Counted from the first letter of the stretch, positions 35,643 through 45,488 are shown. The stretch is 64,000 nt of DNA from Sphingobium limneticum (GCF_008710155.1 NZ_VYPZ01000001.1:434001-498000), one strand, 5' to 3'. Numbers and translations are program-made. Notes: generated by a model from the letters alone, not told the origin.

Positions 35643-38117
35643 TTAATGCAAGGCGCGATCAGCCTGAACGGGCATGAACCGCACCGCCTCTATCATCACC
35701 CCGCTGTCGCTGGCCGACACCGCCAGATCATGCCCGCCGCCCGCCAATTCTCCGGCTAATGTCAGGCTCAGTCGATTGTCCAGCACCCCCATCGCCCAGT
35801 CCCGACTTCCCGTCTCGCGCGTCACGGCCAGAGCATGATCCACGCCATCGACGCGCACCGTCAACTCCAACGGATCGCCATCATGGTCGGCATAGGCAGG
35901 CAGCAGATCCACCACCATCTGCCAACGCCCGGCGGGCAGGGTGACGGCAGCCTTGGCTCGCCCGCCGATGCCCGTTGCGGCAAGCATATCGCCCTGCCGG
36001 CCCAGCCCATCCACCAGCCGCCATCCCGCCTCGACAGCAAAGTCGCGTGGCGCAACCACTGTCCAACTCGCTGTCTCATTTGCCATGCGTTCATGGCCTG
36101 GAGCCGGCGCCACGGCATCCACCGGTGGCAGGATGGGCGGGGTCAGACGATAGCTGCGCCATTGCCCGTCAGCCGGCTCCACTGCCATCATGCCCCGCCA
36201 TTTGCCGCCCGCCACCGCGCGATTATAGTGCCGGGTCAGCGCGCCGATCGCGGCATCGGCTTCATGCGCCACCTGCCCCCGCCGCATCGCTTCGGCCAGG
36301 TCGACGTCGCGCAGCCGATCATGCGCTTCGGCCGCAAAGAAGCGCCGGTTCGCCGCCGCAGACGCCCGCACCGGATAAGCCACCAGTTCGAAAAAGGCGT
36401 CCCGCCGCTCAGGTGCGACCAGCGGCTCGATCCGCCCGAGCGCCTCTTCCATCGCCGCGAAACCCGCCAGTCGCTTGTCCGCTTCGTCGATCGTCAACGG
36501 GCTTTGCCGCGCTTTCTCGGCCGGCAGATGATATTGCAGATGTTCCGGCCGCCGTTCGAAATTCAACCGATGATAATCGCGCAATATGTCTGCGACCGGC
36601 CGCGCCACCGTCGCCCCGATCGTGTCCGCCGCCCATCGTTCGACCCACCGGTCGACAGGCTCGGCGCGCGTCCCTTCCACATCCCATGCCATGCGCAGGA
36701 AATAGTCGGTGCCCAGTTCCGCCGGCTTCAGATCGCCGACATTGACCACCCACATCGTCCGCGCGCCCTTGTCCCAGGCCCGGCCCATTTCCTGGCGGAT
36801 CAGCGCCGGCGGCGTAGTCGACAGCCAGAGGTAGGAAAGAGGCGCGCCCAGATAGGACAAATGATAATAAACGCCCGAACCGCCTTTGCGCGCGCGCTCG
36901 GCGGCATCGGGGAAATGGCGGATATACCCGAAATTATCGTCCGGCCACATCAGCGTCACATCGTCCGGCACCTTCAGCCCCGCGCGATAGACGTCCAGCA
37001 CTTCCTTGTACGGCGTGAAGACCTGCGGCGCGGCGCCTATGCCGGCCTTCCCCAGCATCGCCCGTTGATCGGCAAAGATCCGTTCCAGCGTAGCCCGCCG
37101 CTCTTCGACCGTTTTCGGCCCGACCATGCCGCTATCATGAATGCCCCGCATCCCCAGCGTCCACACGCTTTCGTAAGCCGCATCGGTCGTTACCCGTTCT
37201 TCCCAATAGCGGCGCACACCATCTGGGTTCTTCAGATAGTCGAAATCCGCCGCCGGCGCGGTCCATTCGCCCACATTGTTCCGCAACATCGGTTCGGCAT
37301 GGCTCGATCCCATGACGATGGCATAGCGATCCGCCAACGCCGCATTGGCCGGATCGGCGTTGAATGGCCGCGTCACCTTGTGCATCGCCGGCCACAATAT
37401 ATTGGCCTTCAACCGCAACAATAGTTCGAAGACTTTCTCATAAGTCTGCGGCCCGAGTGGCTTCTCGCCCGGCGCATGCGTACCGGCCGCCCAGGGCACC
37501 AGCCCCCAATCCTCATCGTTCAAGAATATGCCGCGATATTTGACCGAAGGTGGCCCGAACCGCTGCATGCCCTTCGCCACATAGAGCGCATCTCGATGCA
37601 GCGGCGCAACGTCCGCCCACCAGTGCCAGGGCGACATGCCGATCGCGCGCGCGACTTCATAGGCGCCATAGGCCGTACCACGCCTGTCGCTCCCCACGAT
37701 CACTAGCGCCTGGGCCACGCCTGGCACCGGCCGATCGACGGTTAAGATCAGGAAACTCTCCCACGCGCCTTTCAGCCTGCCGACGTCGATCCGCTTGGCT
37801 GCCACCAGCCGGTCGATGGCGGCATTACGCCCCAGCGTGCCGATCCAGACCTGCCCCGTGCCGCCTTCGTTCGCGCCGCTGATGGTGGCGATATCCCGGC
37901 GCAGGTCCGCAGCGGCGATCCACACCACCTCATGGTCCGCCGCATCGGTGACGATCCGCGCCATCCGTCCCTTGGCTGCCAGCATGAAATCGCCCGCTCG
38001 CGCCCGGTCATGCACCCACTCTTCCGCGCGTGCCGGCGTACCCAGCAAAAATGCCGCCAGCCCGATCAGGCCGACGGCATGTCCGCGCAAAAGGCGAAAG
38101 AGGTACAGTCCTTCCAC
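35643..38117 (-). CDS. GH115-family glycosidase (alpha-glucuronidase family)
   Basis: About 824 residues. The GTG at 38117 is chosen: AAGGGG lies 6 bp upstream and it yields a good signal peptide (HAVGLIGLAAFLLGTPARA). Family landmarks are [80 protein letters not shown] and TLMWPDDNFGYIR. A C-terminal domain starts near residue 690. GH115 enzymes remove 4-O-methyl-glucuronic or glucuronic acid from xylan or arabinogalactan. In this pectin locus, glucuronic acid on arabinogalactan or rhamnogalacturonan side chains is the likely target (inference). Confidence 0.88.
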   Translation of the reverse strand: MEGLYLFRLLRGHAVGLIGLAAFLLGTPARAEEWVHDRARAGDFMLAAKGRMARIVTDAADHEVVWIAAADLRRDIATISGANEGGTGQVWIGTLGRNAAIDRLVAAKRIDVGRLKGAWESFLILTVDRPVPGVAQALVIVGSDRRGTAYGAYEVARAIGMSPWHWWADVAPLHRDALYVAKGMQRFGPPSVKYRGIFLNDEDWGLVPWAAGTHAPGEKPLGPQTYEKVFELLLRLKANILWPAMHKVTRPFNADPANAALADRYAIVMGSSHAEPMLRNNVGEWTAPAADFDYLKNPDGVRRYWEERVTTDAAYESVWTLGMRGIHDSGMVGPKTVEERRATLERIFADQRAMLGKAGIGAAPQVFTPYKEVLDVYRAGLKVPDDVTLMWPDDNFGYIRHFPDAAERARKGGSGVYYHLSYLGAPLSYLWLSTTPPALIRQEMGRAWDKGARTMWVVNVGDLKPAELGTDYFLRMAWDVEGTRAEPVDRWVERWAADTIGATVARPVADILRDYHRLNFERRPEHLQYHLPAEKARQSPLTIDEADKRLAGFAAMEEALGRIEPLVAPERRDAFFELVAYPVRASAAANRRFFAAEAHDRLRDVDLAEAMRRGQVAHEADAAIGALTRHYNRAVAGGKWRGMMAVEPADGQWRSYRLTPPILPPVDAVAPAPGHERMANETASWTVVAPRDFAVEAGWRLVDGLGRQGDMLAATGIGGRAKAAVTLPAGRWQMVVDLLPAYADHDGDPLELTVRVDGVDHALAVTRETGSRDWAMGVLDNRLSLTLAGELAGGGHDLAVSASDSGVMIEAVRFMPVQADRALH

Positions 38118-38142
38118 AGCCGTCCCCTTGTCGCCGCCTGCC

Positions 38143-39258
38143 TCAGATATAGGTCCGCAAAAACTCGCCCAGCGCGCAGATGGCCAGGCTCTGGCCATAG
38201 GGCATGGAGGTGAGCGCGATATCCTTATAGAATTGCTGGCTACTGCCCATCGCGGTGCCGAAGCTGACCTGCTGCAACTCGCCGGCCGCATCGATATTGG
38301 CCAGAACGCCGCGCACCGCCTTGATCCCGACCTCCTCATAATGACGCGGCAGATAGCCTTTCCGTACGCCCTTCAGGATACCGTAAGCGAAACCGGCCGT
38401 GGCCGACGCTTCCAGATAGCTGGTCGGATCGACGATCAGCGTATGCCAAAGGCCCGTCTCGGCATCCTGCGTTTCGGCCAGCGTCTTCACCTGCGCCGTC
38501 AGCGTGTCGATCAGGAAGGTGCGGAAGAAATCGCCCTCCGGCAGATCCAGTATCTCGATGATCTCGGGAATCGCGATCGTCACCCAGCAATTGCCGCGCG
38601 CCCAAAGCGCTTCGGCATAGTTGTGGCGACCGTTGAAATCCCAGCCATGGAACCACAGCCCCGTCTTCGTATCGTAGAGATATTTGATATGGACCAGGAA
38701 CTGGCGCTTTGCTTCTTCGATATAGGCGGGGCGGTTCAGCAGCAGGCCGATCTTGGCCAGCGGCAGCACCGACATCATCAGCGTGTCGTCCCACATTTCG
38801 CCCGGATTTTCGTCATTATAGACGATATGCTGGAACCCGCCTTCCTCGGTCTTGGGCAGGCCGTCGGGCGCCATCAGCCATTCGGCCCAGGTGTCCAGAT
38901 AAGGGATGTAGCGCGGGTCCGGCTCATATTCGTACAGATAGGCCAGCGTGATGAACGGGGCCATCGTGTTGATATTCTTGGTCGGCGTACCTTCGGCAAA
39001 GCGATCCTCGAACCATTGTTTGATGATCTCCAGCGCCTTGTAATCGCCGGTCTGCTCGAAATAGCGCCACATGCCGAACAGGCCGACGCCATGGGTCCAT
39101 TCCCAGCCGGCCCACCCCTTGGTGTCGATGATCCGTCCATCATCCAGATGGAGCAGGAATTCGCCCGTCTCGTCCTTGATGTTGACGAGATTGTCCATCA
39201 GCCGGTCGATGGATTCGACGACCTCGCTGCGTGGAACGTCATGATGGGTAGCGGCCAC
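38143..39258 (-). CDS. GH105/GH88-type unsaturated rhamnogalacturonyl hydrolase
   Basis: 371 residues, no signal peptide, so cytoplasmic. The (alpha/alpha)6 barrel contains GWAGWEWTHGVGLFGMWRY and the catalytic Asp in GEMWDDTLMMSVLPL, followed by YEEA-type ALWARGNCWVTIAIPE and the C-terminal GTAMGSSQQFYKDIALTSMPYGQ. This matches YteR-like enzymes that remove the 4,5-unsaturated galacturonyl residue from rhamnogalacturonan lyase products. It starts with GTG directly after the TAA of the GH35 gene, without a spacer, indicating translational coupling. Confidence 0.9.
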   Translation of the reverse strand: MAATHHDVPRSEVVESIDRLMDNLVNIKDETGEFLLHLDDGRIIDTKGWAGWEWTHGVGLFGMWRYFEQTGDYKALEIIKQWFEDRFAEGTPTKNINTMAPFITLAYLYEYEPDPRYIPYLDTWAEWLMAPDGLPKTEEGGFQHIVYNDENPGEMWDDTLMMSVLPLAKIGLLLNRPAYIEEAKRQFLVHIKYLYDTKTGLWFHGWDFNGRHNYAEALWARGNCWVTIAIPEIIEILDLPEGDFFRTFLIDTLTAQVKTLAETQDAETGLWHTLIVDPTSYLEASATAGFAYGILKGVRKGYLPRHYEEVGIKAVRGVLANIDAAGELQQVSFGTAMGSSQQFYKDIALTSMPYGQSLAICALGEFLRTYI

Positions 39259-42252
39259 TTACTTGGTCTCCTTGAGGTCTGAAGGTGCGTTTGGCGCGGC
39301 AACCATCTGCACTGGCAGACCGCCTTTCACGGTATGAAGGGTGATAAGGCGTACGCTTTCCAGCGCGTCGCCCGGCTGGCCATCGGACGTGACGGCCAGC
39401 GCGATATGGTTCTTGCCCCGGTGATTGATTATGCCCTCGGGGATAGGGAAAGTGCGTTGCGGCCCGACATGAGCGATGAACTGCCCCATGTTCCAGCCAT
39501 TGACGAAGATCAGCACGCGATAGCGCACCGGCGAACGCGGCTTGGACGCATCGCCGAAGCTGAGGCCAATGGTCGCATCCTGTCCCTTGGGGACGTTCAG
39601 CGCGAAATCGGTGCGATACCAGCTGGTCCCGGCCTGAACCTGCGTCGCGGGCAGGCTGACCTTGCCCCACCCCTTGTCGTCGAAACCGGGCAGGTGCCAT
39701 CCCATGCGTTCGCCATGGAGGCCGCCATTATTGGCCGGCCCGCGCACCGGATCGGGCAGGTCTTCGCCGCCCTGCTTGCCCTGGATCTTCCACTCGATCG
39801 GCACGGCGAAGCTGCGCCCGCTGGGGCCGCCCTCCAGCGAGGCGGAGATCAGGCCGCGCGCTTCCTTATGGAAATCGTCGCTGTCCAGATCCCAATTATG
39901 GCCGTTGTTGCGCACCATCACCGACAGGACATGCTCGCCGCTCTGCGCGCCGGCGGGCAGGGCAAAGCGCGCCGTCCCGGTGGTGATCGGTCGAGGGAGT
40001 CCAGTCGGCGGCTCGGCCTCGCCGATAAACTGTCCATCGATCCAGGCCTGCACCAGTCCCGCGCCACCTGCCCCGTAGAAGAGCGAGAGCGCCTTGGTGT
40101 CCGGCGTCCCGCTAAACCGCCCGCGATACCAGACATCGCCGTCATGAAAGCCATAGGCGTCCATGCTCATATTGGGCTGACCGTCCGGGCGGATCGTGGT
40201 CGGTGCATAGGATCGCCGGTCGATCGCCTGCCATGCACTGTCGTCGAATGCCGGATCGGCTTCGGGCGATCCCTTGGCCATGCGCCAGTCGGTCAGCGCG
40301 GGCAGGACGATATCGGCCGGTCCGCTCAGCGGCTGCACAGCGACAAGGCTGCCTGCCGCGCCAACCGTGGTCGCCACCTTCGCGCCATTCCAGATAACCG
40401 CGCGGACGCCCTTGGGTGCCCACACCTCCAGCCCATCGGCTCCATCCGTATCGCCGGTCAGTGCAAGCACGCCGCCCTTTGCCACGGCCGAGCGCACCAG
40501 TGCCGGCCCGCGCACCAGCGCATCGCCCTGCCGCCAATAATGGGCGCCTTCCGCCTCGTCGGCGATGATCAGCGTCAGCGGAGGGCGATCGCCACCCTCG
40601 ATCCGCACCACTGAGCGACCTTGATGGGTATAGCCGAGTTTCAGGTCGCCCTTCGCCGCGTCAAATGCGCTCGAAACCTGTCCCTCCACCACCGTCACCG
40701 TGGGGGCGGCGGCATAGCGCAGCACCGTCTCGCCCGGCTCGCCCGCGCGGCCATAGAGCAGCATCACGCCATCCTGCGACGATTGCAGCTCCGACGTCGA
40801 ATAGACCAGCCGCTGCCCGGTCAGCGTCACCCCCGCGACCAGCCACTTAGCGTCGAAGCCATTCAACTGCATCGGCACGCTATAGCGCCCGTCGGGCAGG
40901 TCGGCGGTAAAGCTGAAACTATCGTTCGTCTGCCTGTTAGAAGGCTTGTGCGTCACCATCAGGAAGCGCGCGTCCGTCTCCCGGCTTTTATTGTGGTAGA
41001 TCTGGATATTGGGTGACGAAATCTCCGGCCGCCCCGCCGGGATCATGCCCGCCAGATCGGGGACGGACGCGATCAGCCCGCCCAGCTGCTTCATCTCCAT
41101 GGCCTTGTCGCGCAGCGCTCGCGGTTCGGAAATGGCCGACCCATAATCATAGCTGGTGAACACGACCGGCGCCGGCAACCAGCCCCAGCTGGTGCCGCCA
41201 TAGCTCATGTAGAAGCTCTGGATGCCGATCCCGTTGGCCAGGTTGGTGCCATAAAAGACCCGCTGGAACCGCTTGCCGCGCTGGATGGCGTTGCAGTCAT
41301 AGCCACCATTCGACCCCCAATAGTCGAACCAGCCGCCACCGAACTCCGCGAGAAACCCCGGCGTATCCGGCGAAGCGGACGCGCCGCCCTTCGCCCCGCC
41401 CGGACCATAAAAGCCCCAGTCGGGCGCGGCGACGTCGCGGGTCGGCTTGCCCTCCACGGTGCAGGTGCCGCCGGGATAGCCGTCGAACGCGTACATGTCG
41501 TTCGGGCCATGGACGACCTTGTCGACCTTGCTGCTCTCGGGCGTCCAATAGCCATTACGCCCTTGATCATTGTGGAACAGCGGGACGGTGATGCCATCGG
41601 CCCGCGCCTTGGCATAGAGATGATCCATATAGCGTCGCTGCGACGGGGTCGTCAGCGCCAGCTCATTTTCGATCTGATGCAGGATGACGCCATAGCGGCG
41701 CTTGGGGTCGGCGTTGATCTGGTGCTTGGCGATGATCGGATTGATGTGGCTCAGCCACTCGTCGGCGGCCTTCAGATAATCGGGGTCGTCGGTGCGGGCG
41801 CGGGCGCGCTGGTTGACCAGCCAGCCCGGAAAGCCGCCTCGCGACAATTCCGCGTTCACATAGGGACCGGCGCGGGTGATGACGTAGAGGCCTTCCTCCT
41901 CCGCCATGGTCAGCAGCCGGTCGATGTCACGGATACCGCTGAAATCATATACGCCCTGCTTCGGGCTGTGATAGCCCCAGTCGAAATAGAGCGCGACCGT
42001 ATTGAACCCACTGGCCTTCATCTTCTGAAGGATGTCGCGCCACAGATCGGGGGAGGGCAGGCGAAAGGGGTGGAACTCGCCGCCCCAGATCACCATCCTC
42101 TTGCCATCGACCATCAGCGAACGGGCGTCATAGGACACACGCCCGAACGTCTTGACCGGGGCGGACAGGTTGGCGGTGGGCTTCGCCTCCTGCGCAACGG
42201 CAGGCGTGGCAAGAGCAGACCCCAGAAGCAAGGCGGCGATCAGCGAACGCAT
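39259..42252 (-). CDS. Secreted GH35 beta-galactosidase, multidomain
   Basis: 997 residues with a signal peptide (LLLGSALATPAVAQ). The GH35 barrel begins with SYDARSLMVDGKRMVIWGGEFHPFRLP; the acid/base Glu is in ILHQIENELAL near 197 and the nucleophile Glu in FLAEFGGGWFDYWG near 300. The second half has jelly-roll domains with SMDAYGFHDGDVWYRGRF and SWYRTDFALNVPKGQD, typical of large GH35 enzymes that attack pectic galactan. Only 4 bp separate it from rhaM. It would complete galactan breakdown started by GH53. Confidence 0.93.
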   Translation of the reverse strand: MRSLIAALLLGSALATPAVAQEAKPTANLSAPVKTFGRVSYDARSLMVDGKRMVIWGGEFHPFRLPSPDLWRDILQKMKASGFNTVALYFDWGYHSPKQGVYDFSGIRDIDRLLTMAEEEGLYVITRAGPYVNAELSRGGFPGWLVNQRARARTDDPDYLKAADEWLSHINPIIAKHQINADPKRRYGVILHQIENELALTTPSQRRYMDHLYAKARADGITVPLFHNDQGRNGYWTPESSKVDKVVHGPNDMYAFDGYPGGTCTVEGKPTRDVAAPDWGFYGPGGAKGGASASPDTPGFLAEFGGGWFDYWGSNGGYDCNAIQRGKRFQRVFYGTNLANGIGIQSFYMSYGGTSWGWLPAPVVFTSYDYGSAISEPRALRDKAMEMKQLGGLIASVPDLAGMIPAGRPEISSPNIQIYHNKSRETDARFLMVTHKPSNRQTNDSFSFTADLPDGRYSVPMQLNGFDAKWLVAGVTLTGQRLVYSTSELQSSQDGVMLLYGRAGEPGETVLRYAAAPTVTVVEGQVSSAFDAAKGDLKLGYTHQGRSVVRIEGGDRPPLTLIIADEAEGAHYWRQGDALVRGPALVRSAVAKGGVLALTGDTDGADGLEVWAPKGVRAVIWNGAKVATTVGAAGSLVAVQPLSGPADIVLPALTDWRMAKGSPEADPAFDDSAWQAIDRRSYAPTTIRPDGQPNMSMDAYGFHDGDVWYRGRFSGTPDTKALSLFYGAGGAGLVQAWIDGQFIGEAEPPTGLPRPITTGTARFALPAGAQSGEHVLSVMVRNNGHNWDLDSDDFHKEARGLISASLEGGPSGRSFAVPIEWKIQGKQGGEDLPDPVRGPANNGGLHGERMGWHLPGFDDKGWGKVSLPATQVQAGTSWYRTDFALNVPKGQDATIGLSFGDASKPRSPVRYRVLIFVNGWNMGQFIAHVGPQRTFPIPEGIINHRGKNHIALAVTSDGQPGDALESVRLITLHTVKGGLPVQMVAAPNAPSDLKETK

Positions 42253-42256
42253 GGCT

Positions 42257-42571
42257 TCAGTCCATGTGAAACAGCAAGGGGAGCGGCCATTCCTTGGGCT
42301 GGTTGCCGGGCTGCACCTCCATCAGCGGGGCCATATGGTCCCACCAGCGCTGCATGATCGGATGATCGGGCAGCGTGTCGCGGCTGTTATCCTCGCGCAG
42401 CTTCAGCACTGCGAAAAGGCTCAGCGTCTCTTCATCCAGGAAGATGGAATAGTCGTGGATGCCAGATTGCGACAGCAAGTTGGACAGCTCTGGCCAGATT
42501 TCGTCATGGCGCTTGCGATACTCGTCCACCACGCCGGGCTTCAGCTGCATCTTGAAGGCGTGGATGGTCAT
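42257..42571 (-). CDS. rhaM: L-rhamnose mutarotase
   Basis: 104-residue dimeric alpha/beta barrel protein that interconverts alpha and beta anomers of L-rhamnose. Diagnostic segments are YRKRHDEIWPEL, HDYSIFLDEETLSLFAVLKL and MQRWWDHMAPLMEVQ. It has an excellent ribosome site (AGGGGAGAG) and is the first gene of the rhaM-GH35-GH105-GH115 operon. Its presence shows that rhamnose is a product of the locus, although no rhamnose isomerase, kinase or dehydrogenase gene is in the window. Confidence 0.93.
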   Translation of the reverse strand: MTIHAFKMQLKPGVVDEYRKRHDEIWPELSNLLSQSGIHDYSIFLDEETLSLFAVLKLREDNSRDTLPDHPIMQRWWDHMAPLMEVQPGNQPKEWPLPLLFHMD

Positions 42572-42596
42572 TGCTCTCCCCTCGCTCCCGTTATCA

Positions 42597-42611
42597 AACC
42601 ATATTGTGGAA
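42597..42611. promoter_or_regulatory. IclR-type operator candidate upstream of rhaM
   Basis: AACCATATTGTGGAA matches the right half of the proposed consensus perfectly from GTGGAA and about 11 of 15 positions overall, 26-40 bp before the rhaM start. Next to it, CTACC (42616-42620) and GGTAG (42628-42632) form a second inverted repeat with a 7-bp A/T-rich spacer. Confidence 0.45.
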
Positions 42612-42650
42612 CGTTCTACCTATATTTGGTAGCATCGTCCCATATGTTCG

Positions 42651-44171
42651 TCAACGCCATAGCGGCGTATTCCGCACGGAAAAGCGCTGCACATCCTCCA
42701 GCGCGAAGGGCGGCCGCTGATCAGCTGCCATCGTCTCGACGGTCAGCCGGTCGATAGCCAGCCCGTCCACATGCCGGGCCCACAATGCCCAGCTGGGCAG
42801 CACGCCGAACATGCTCGGTTCCGGATAGACATCGGGCAGTTCCTGAGGCCGGCGTGCCGCGTCCGCTACCGTTCCGCCACCGCGATAGGACAGGTGCACG
42901 TCGCGCAGCGTCACGTCGCGGATCGGATGACCCGCCAGTCCTGCGATTGCAGCCGGGAAGCGATGGTCGATCCCGCGTGCATCCACATCGCGGATCGTCA
43001 CGCCTTCGATCGCGCCGACACCCGTCCCTTCAGGCCCTCTCCGCCGGTCACCCAGCCGCAGGAACAACGGGGCGGTCGTGACGTCGCGCATCGTCAACCG
43101 CTGCGCCACGATCTGCTCCATGACGCCACCGTCCACCGTCTCCAGCGCCAATCCCCGACACCGGGTGAAGCGGCAATCCTCAATCCGTACGTTGCGATAT
43201 CCGCCATTGCTCTCGGTGCCGAGCTTGATCCGTCCCGTCACCCGATCGCGATCCGGCGCGATTTCCTGCGTGGTCCTTTTCGTCCCATCCACCAACGATC
43301 CCATATCATAGCCCGATACGTCGCAATCGCGGATCAGGATATTCTCCGCGGCGATGGCGCGTCCCAGCGCATAGCTGCTCTTCACCACGATCCCGTCATC
43401 ATTGGGTGAATTGACCCGGCAGCGTTCCACCACCACGTTACGCACGCAGTCCAGGTCGATCCCGTCCCGCTCGGTATCGATGGTCAGCCCCTCGATCCGC
43501 AGGTCGCGCGTGCCCGTGGCCAGTATCGCAAAATGCCCGCCCTTCAATATGGTGAAGCCCGATAGATGGATGTCGCGCCCATTTTTCAAGGCGATTGCCT
43601 TGTTGCCCAGTCCTTGCATCATGGCGGCATCCGGTTCCAGATGGCCGATTTCGGCAGCGGTCATGCCCTGCATCGACAGCGGGCGCTCGCCCGCCTGTTT
43701 CTTCCACCGCGCGCCTGGCCCATCGCGGGTTAGGCCCAAGCCGTGGATCAATCCCGGCCCTATGATCGCCACCTGCTCGACATCGTCGCCCCAGATCAGG
43801 CTGTTGCGCCAATGGCTATGCCCGAAATCCTGGTAAAGCTGCTCGATCCCGGCCTCGGGCAGGTCGTAGCGTCCCCCATGGCGCGCCGGATCTGCGGCCT
43901 CGATCACCGCCCCTTCGCCCAGCAGCAAGGTCACCCGACTCTTCAACCGGATCGAGAAGCAGAGATAGCGGCCACGCGGCAGAATGACGGTGCCGCCCCC
44001 GGCGCGAGACGCCGCCTCGATCGCGGCATTGATCGCCCCGCTGTCGATCGCGATGCCATCGCCCTTCGCACCATGATCGCGCACGTCGAAACGCCGGGCC
44101 GCATGCGCCGGAAAGATCGGCACAATCAGCGCGGCGGCGCCCAGTGCCAGTTCGCGGCGGCTCATCCGCAT
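42651..44171 (-). CDS. GH28 polygalacturonase/rhamnogalacturonase family enzyme
   Basis: 506 residues with a Tat-like signal (MSRRELALGAAALIVP). The right-handed beta helix starts RRFDVRDHGAKGDG. Catalytic elements are the Asp in TERDGIDLDC, the Asp pair in SPNDDGIVVKS and the RIK-type segment GRIKLGTESNGG, with later helix turns intact. It hydrolyses galacturonan or rhamnogalacturonan in the periplasm. The chosen ATG at 44171 overlaps the acetylesterase stop (TGATG), indicating translational coupling; the alternative is 44165. Exact linkage specificity is not resolved. Confidence 0.88.
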   Translation of the reverse strand: MRMSRRELALGAAALIVPIFPAHAARRFDVRDHGAKGDGIAIDSGAINAAIEAASRAGGGTVILPRGRYLCFSIRLKSRVTLLLGEGAVIEAADPARHGGRYDLPEAGIEQLYQDFGHSHWRNSLIWGDDVEQVAIIGPGLIHGLGLTRDGPGARWKKQAGERPLSMQGMTAAEIGHLEPDAAMMQGLGNKAIALKNGRDIHLSGFTILKGGHFAILATGTRDLRIEGLTIDTERDGIDLDCVRNVVVERCRVNSPNDDGIVVKSSYALGRAIAAENILIRDCDVSGYDMGSLVDGTKRTTQEIAPDRDRVTGRIKLGTESNGGYRNVRIEDCRFTRCRGLALETVDGGVMEQIVAQRLTMRDVTTAPLFLRLGDRRRGPEGTGVGAIEGVTIRDVDARGIDHRFPAAIAGLAGHPIRDVTLRDVHLSYRGGGTVADAARRPQELPDVYPEPSMFGVLPSWALWARHVDGLAIDRLTVETMAADQRPPFALEDVQRFSVRNTPLWR

Positions 44172-45379
44172 CAATTGCCCGCCGGCCGCTGGTCGCTGCG
44201 GATCAGGCTGGGGACGATCGACACCCCGTCCAACTGCGGCCGGCTCGGTATGAAGGCCGATGCAACGACATGCCCGGCCAGGGTCGGCACCTGCGCCCTG
44301 ATCCGTTCCGCCACTGCCCGCGCCAGCAACCAGGCGCCTGCATTGTCATGATGCGTCTTGTCCTTGCCACCATCATTGAAGATGGTCGGCGCCACGTCCG
44401 GCCCCAGCGCTTCATAGATCGCCCGGCTGTCGGCGTTCAGGTCGATCAGCGGTACCTGCTCGTCCGCCGCAACCTTGCGCACGGCCGCCGCATAGGCCCC
44501 CAGCGTATCCTTGATCCGCGCGGCCTCGTCGAAATTGCGCCGTTCGGGCGACGTCACCAACACAGGCAGCGCGCCGCGCCGCCGCGCCTCGGCAATATAG
44601 GCGCGCAGATAGGCGGGATAGGTGGTCGCCGCGTCGGCATAGGTCTGCGGCCACTCGGCTTTCTGGTCGTTATGGCCGAACTGGATGAACAGCCAGTCGC
44701 CCGCCTTCATCCCCGCCAGCAATTTGTCGAAGCGCAGGTCGGTCAGGAAGGATTTGAGCGTAGCACCCGATTTGGCATGATTGGCGACGATCACCGCGTC
44801 GTCCAGCATCGCCGGCAGCATCTGTCCCCAACTGGCGGCCGGTTCGGCATATTGGTCGGTCACGGTCGAATCGCCCGCCAGGAAGATGGTAGGCGCATGT
44901 GCCGGCTCGATCCGCACCGACTGGACAACGGGCTTGCCCAGAAATTCCAGGGTCAGCTTCTCGTCCCACGTATATTCCAGCATATCACGCGCATCGACCC
45001 GCACTGTCCTGCCACCCGGCGCATTGGCCGGGGGCGGGGTCAGGGCAGGGGTGCGCACATTGACCAGAAAGCTGCGCTCAACCGTTTCGCCCGGACGCGT
45101 GACGACATGGTTCAGCATCATGCGCCGTGCTTCGGCCTTGACCGTGGTGTCACCCGCCTGTCGTCCGCCCAGCGTCAGCGTGACGCGATAATCGCCCTCA
45201 GGAAGCGCGGTGGAAAAAAGGAAGCCCCGTTCGTCACGGCTCGGCTCCACGCCATGACCGCCCGTTTCATAGACGCGGCGGCGATCGGGCGACTCCGGAG
45301 TCAGGTCGAACAGCTGCGCCGCCGGAAGCGGCGCGGCGGTCAGCATCAGCGCAAGGATAGCGGACATGCGATAAACCAT
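44171..45379 (-). CDS. Rhamnogalacturonan acetylesterase (SGNH, CE12-like)
   Basis: 402 residues with a signal peptide (MSAILALMLTAAPLPAA). An N-terminal beta domain (DYRVTLTLGGRQAGDTTVKAEARR) precedes the SGNH core: IFLAGDSTVTD (nucleophile Ser), SGATLKSF, FGHNDQK and the C-terminal catalytic Asp/His segment KTHHDNAGA. This arrangement is that of rhamnogalacturonan acetylesterases, which deacetylate the backbone so GH28 or lyases can act. No good ribosome site lies before the ATG at 45379, and a terminator-like hairpin sits in the leader. It is divergent from the pectin TBDR. Confidence 0.88.
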   Translation of the reverse strand: MVYRMSAILALMLTAAPLPAAQLFDLTPESPDRRRVYETGGHGVEPSRDERGFLFSTALPEGDYRVTLTLGGRQAGDTTVKAEARRMMLNHVVTRPGETVERSFLVNVRTPALTPPPANAPGGRTVRVDARDMLEYTWDEKLTLEFLGKPVVQSVRIEPAHAPTIFLAGDSTVTDQYAEPAASWGQMLPAMLDDAVIVANHAKSGATLKSFLTDLRFDKLLAGMKAGDWLFIQFGHNDQKAEWPQTYADAATTYPAYLRAYIAEARRRGALPVLVTSPERRNFDEAARIKDTLGAYAAAVRKVAADEQVPLIDLNADSRAIYEALGPDVAPTIFNDGGKDKTHHDNAGAWLLARAVAERIRAQVPTLAGHVVASAFIPSRPQLDGVSIVPSLIRSDQRPAGN

Positions 45380-45398
45380 CCGATCGGGGACAAAGGAA

Positions 45399-45428
45399 AG
45401 GGGGCGCCACAGCGGAGCGGCGCCCCCT
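45399..45428 (-). promoter_or_regulatory. Terminator-like hairpin in the leader of the acetylesterase operon
   Basis: A perfect 10-bp stem (AGGGGGCGCC, 45399-45408, with GGCGCCCCCT, 45419-45428) and 10-base loop, followed on the minus strand by TTCCTTTG, ends 20 bp before the acetylesterase ATG. It would act as an attenuator or block leader transcription. The rest of this 316-bp divergent region holds the operator candidates listed separately. Confidence 0.5.
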
Positions 45429-45488
45429 CCAGGTCAACGGCCCGTGCAGAGGCGCGCTGAACTTTTAATCCCGTTAAATAGTGTGATG

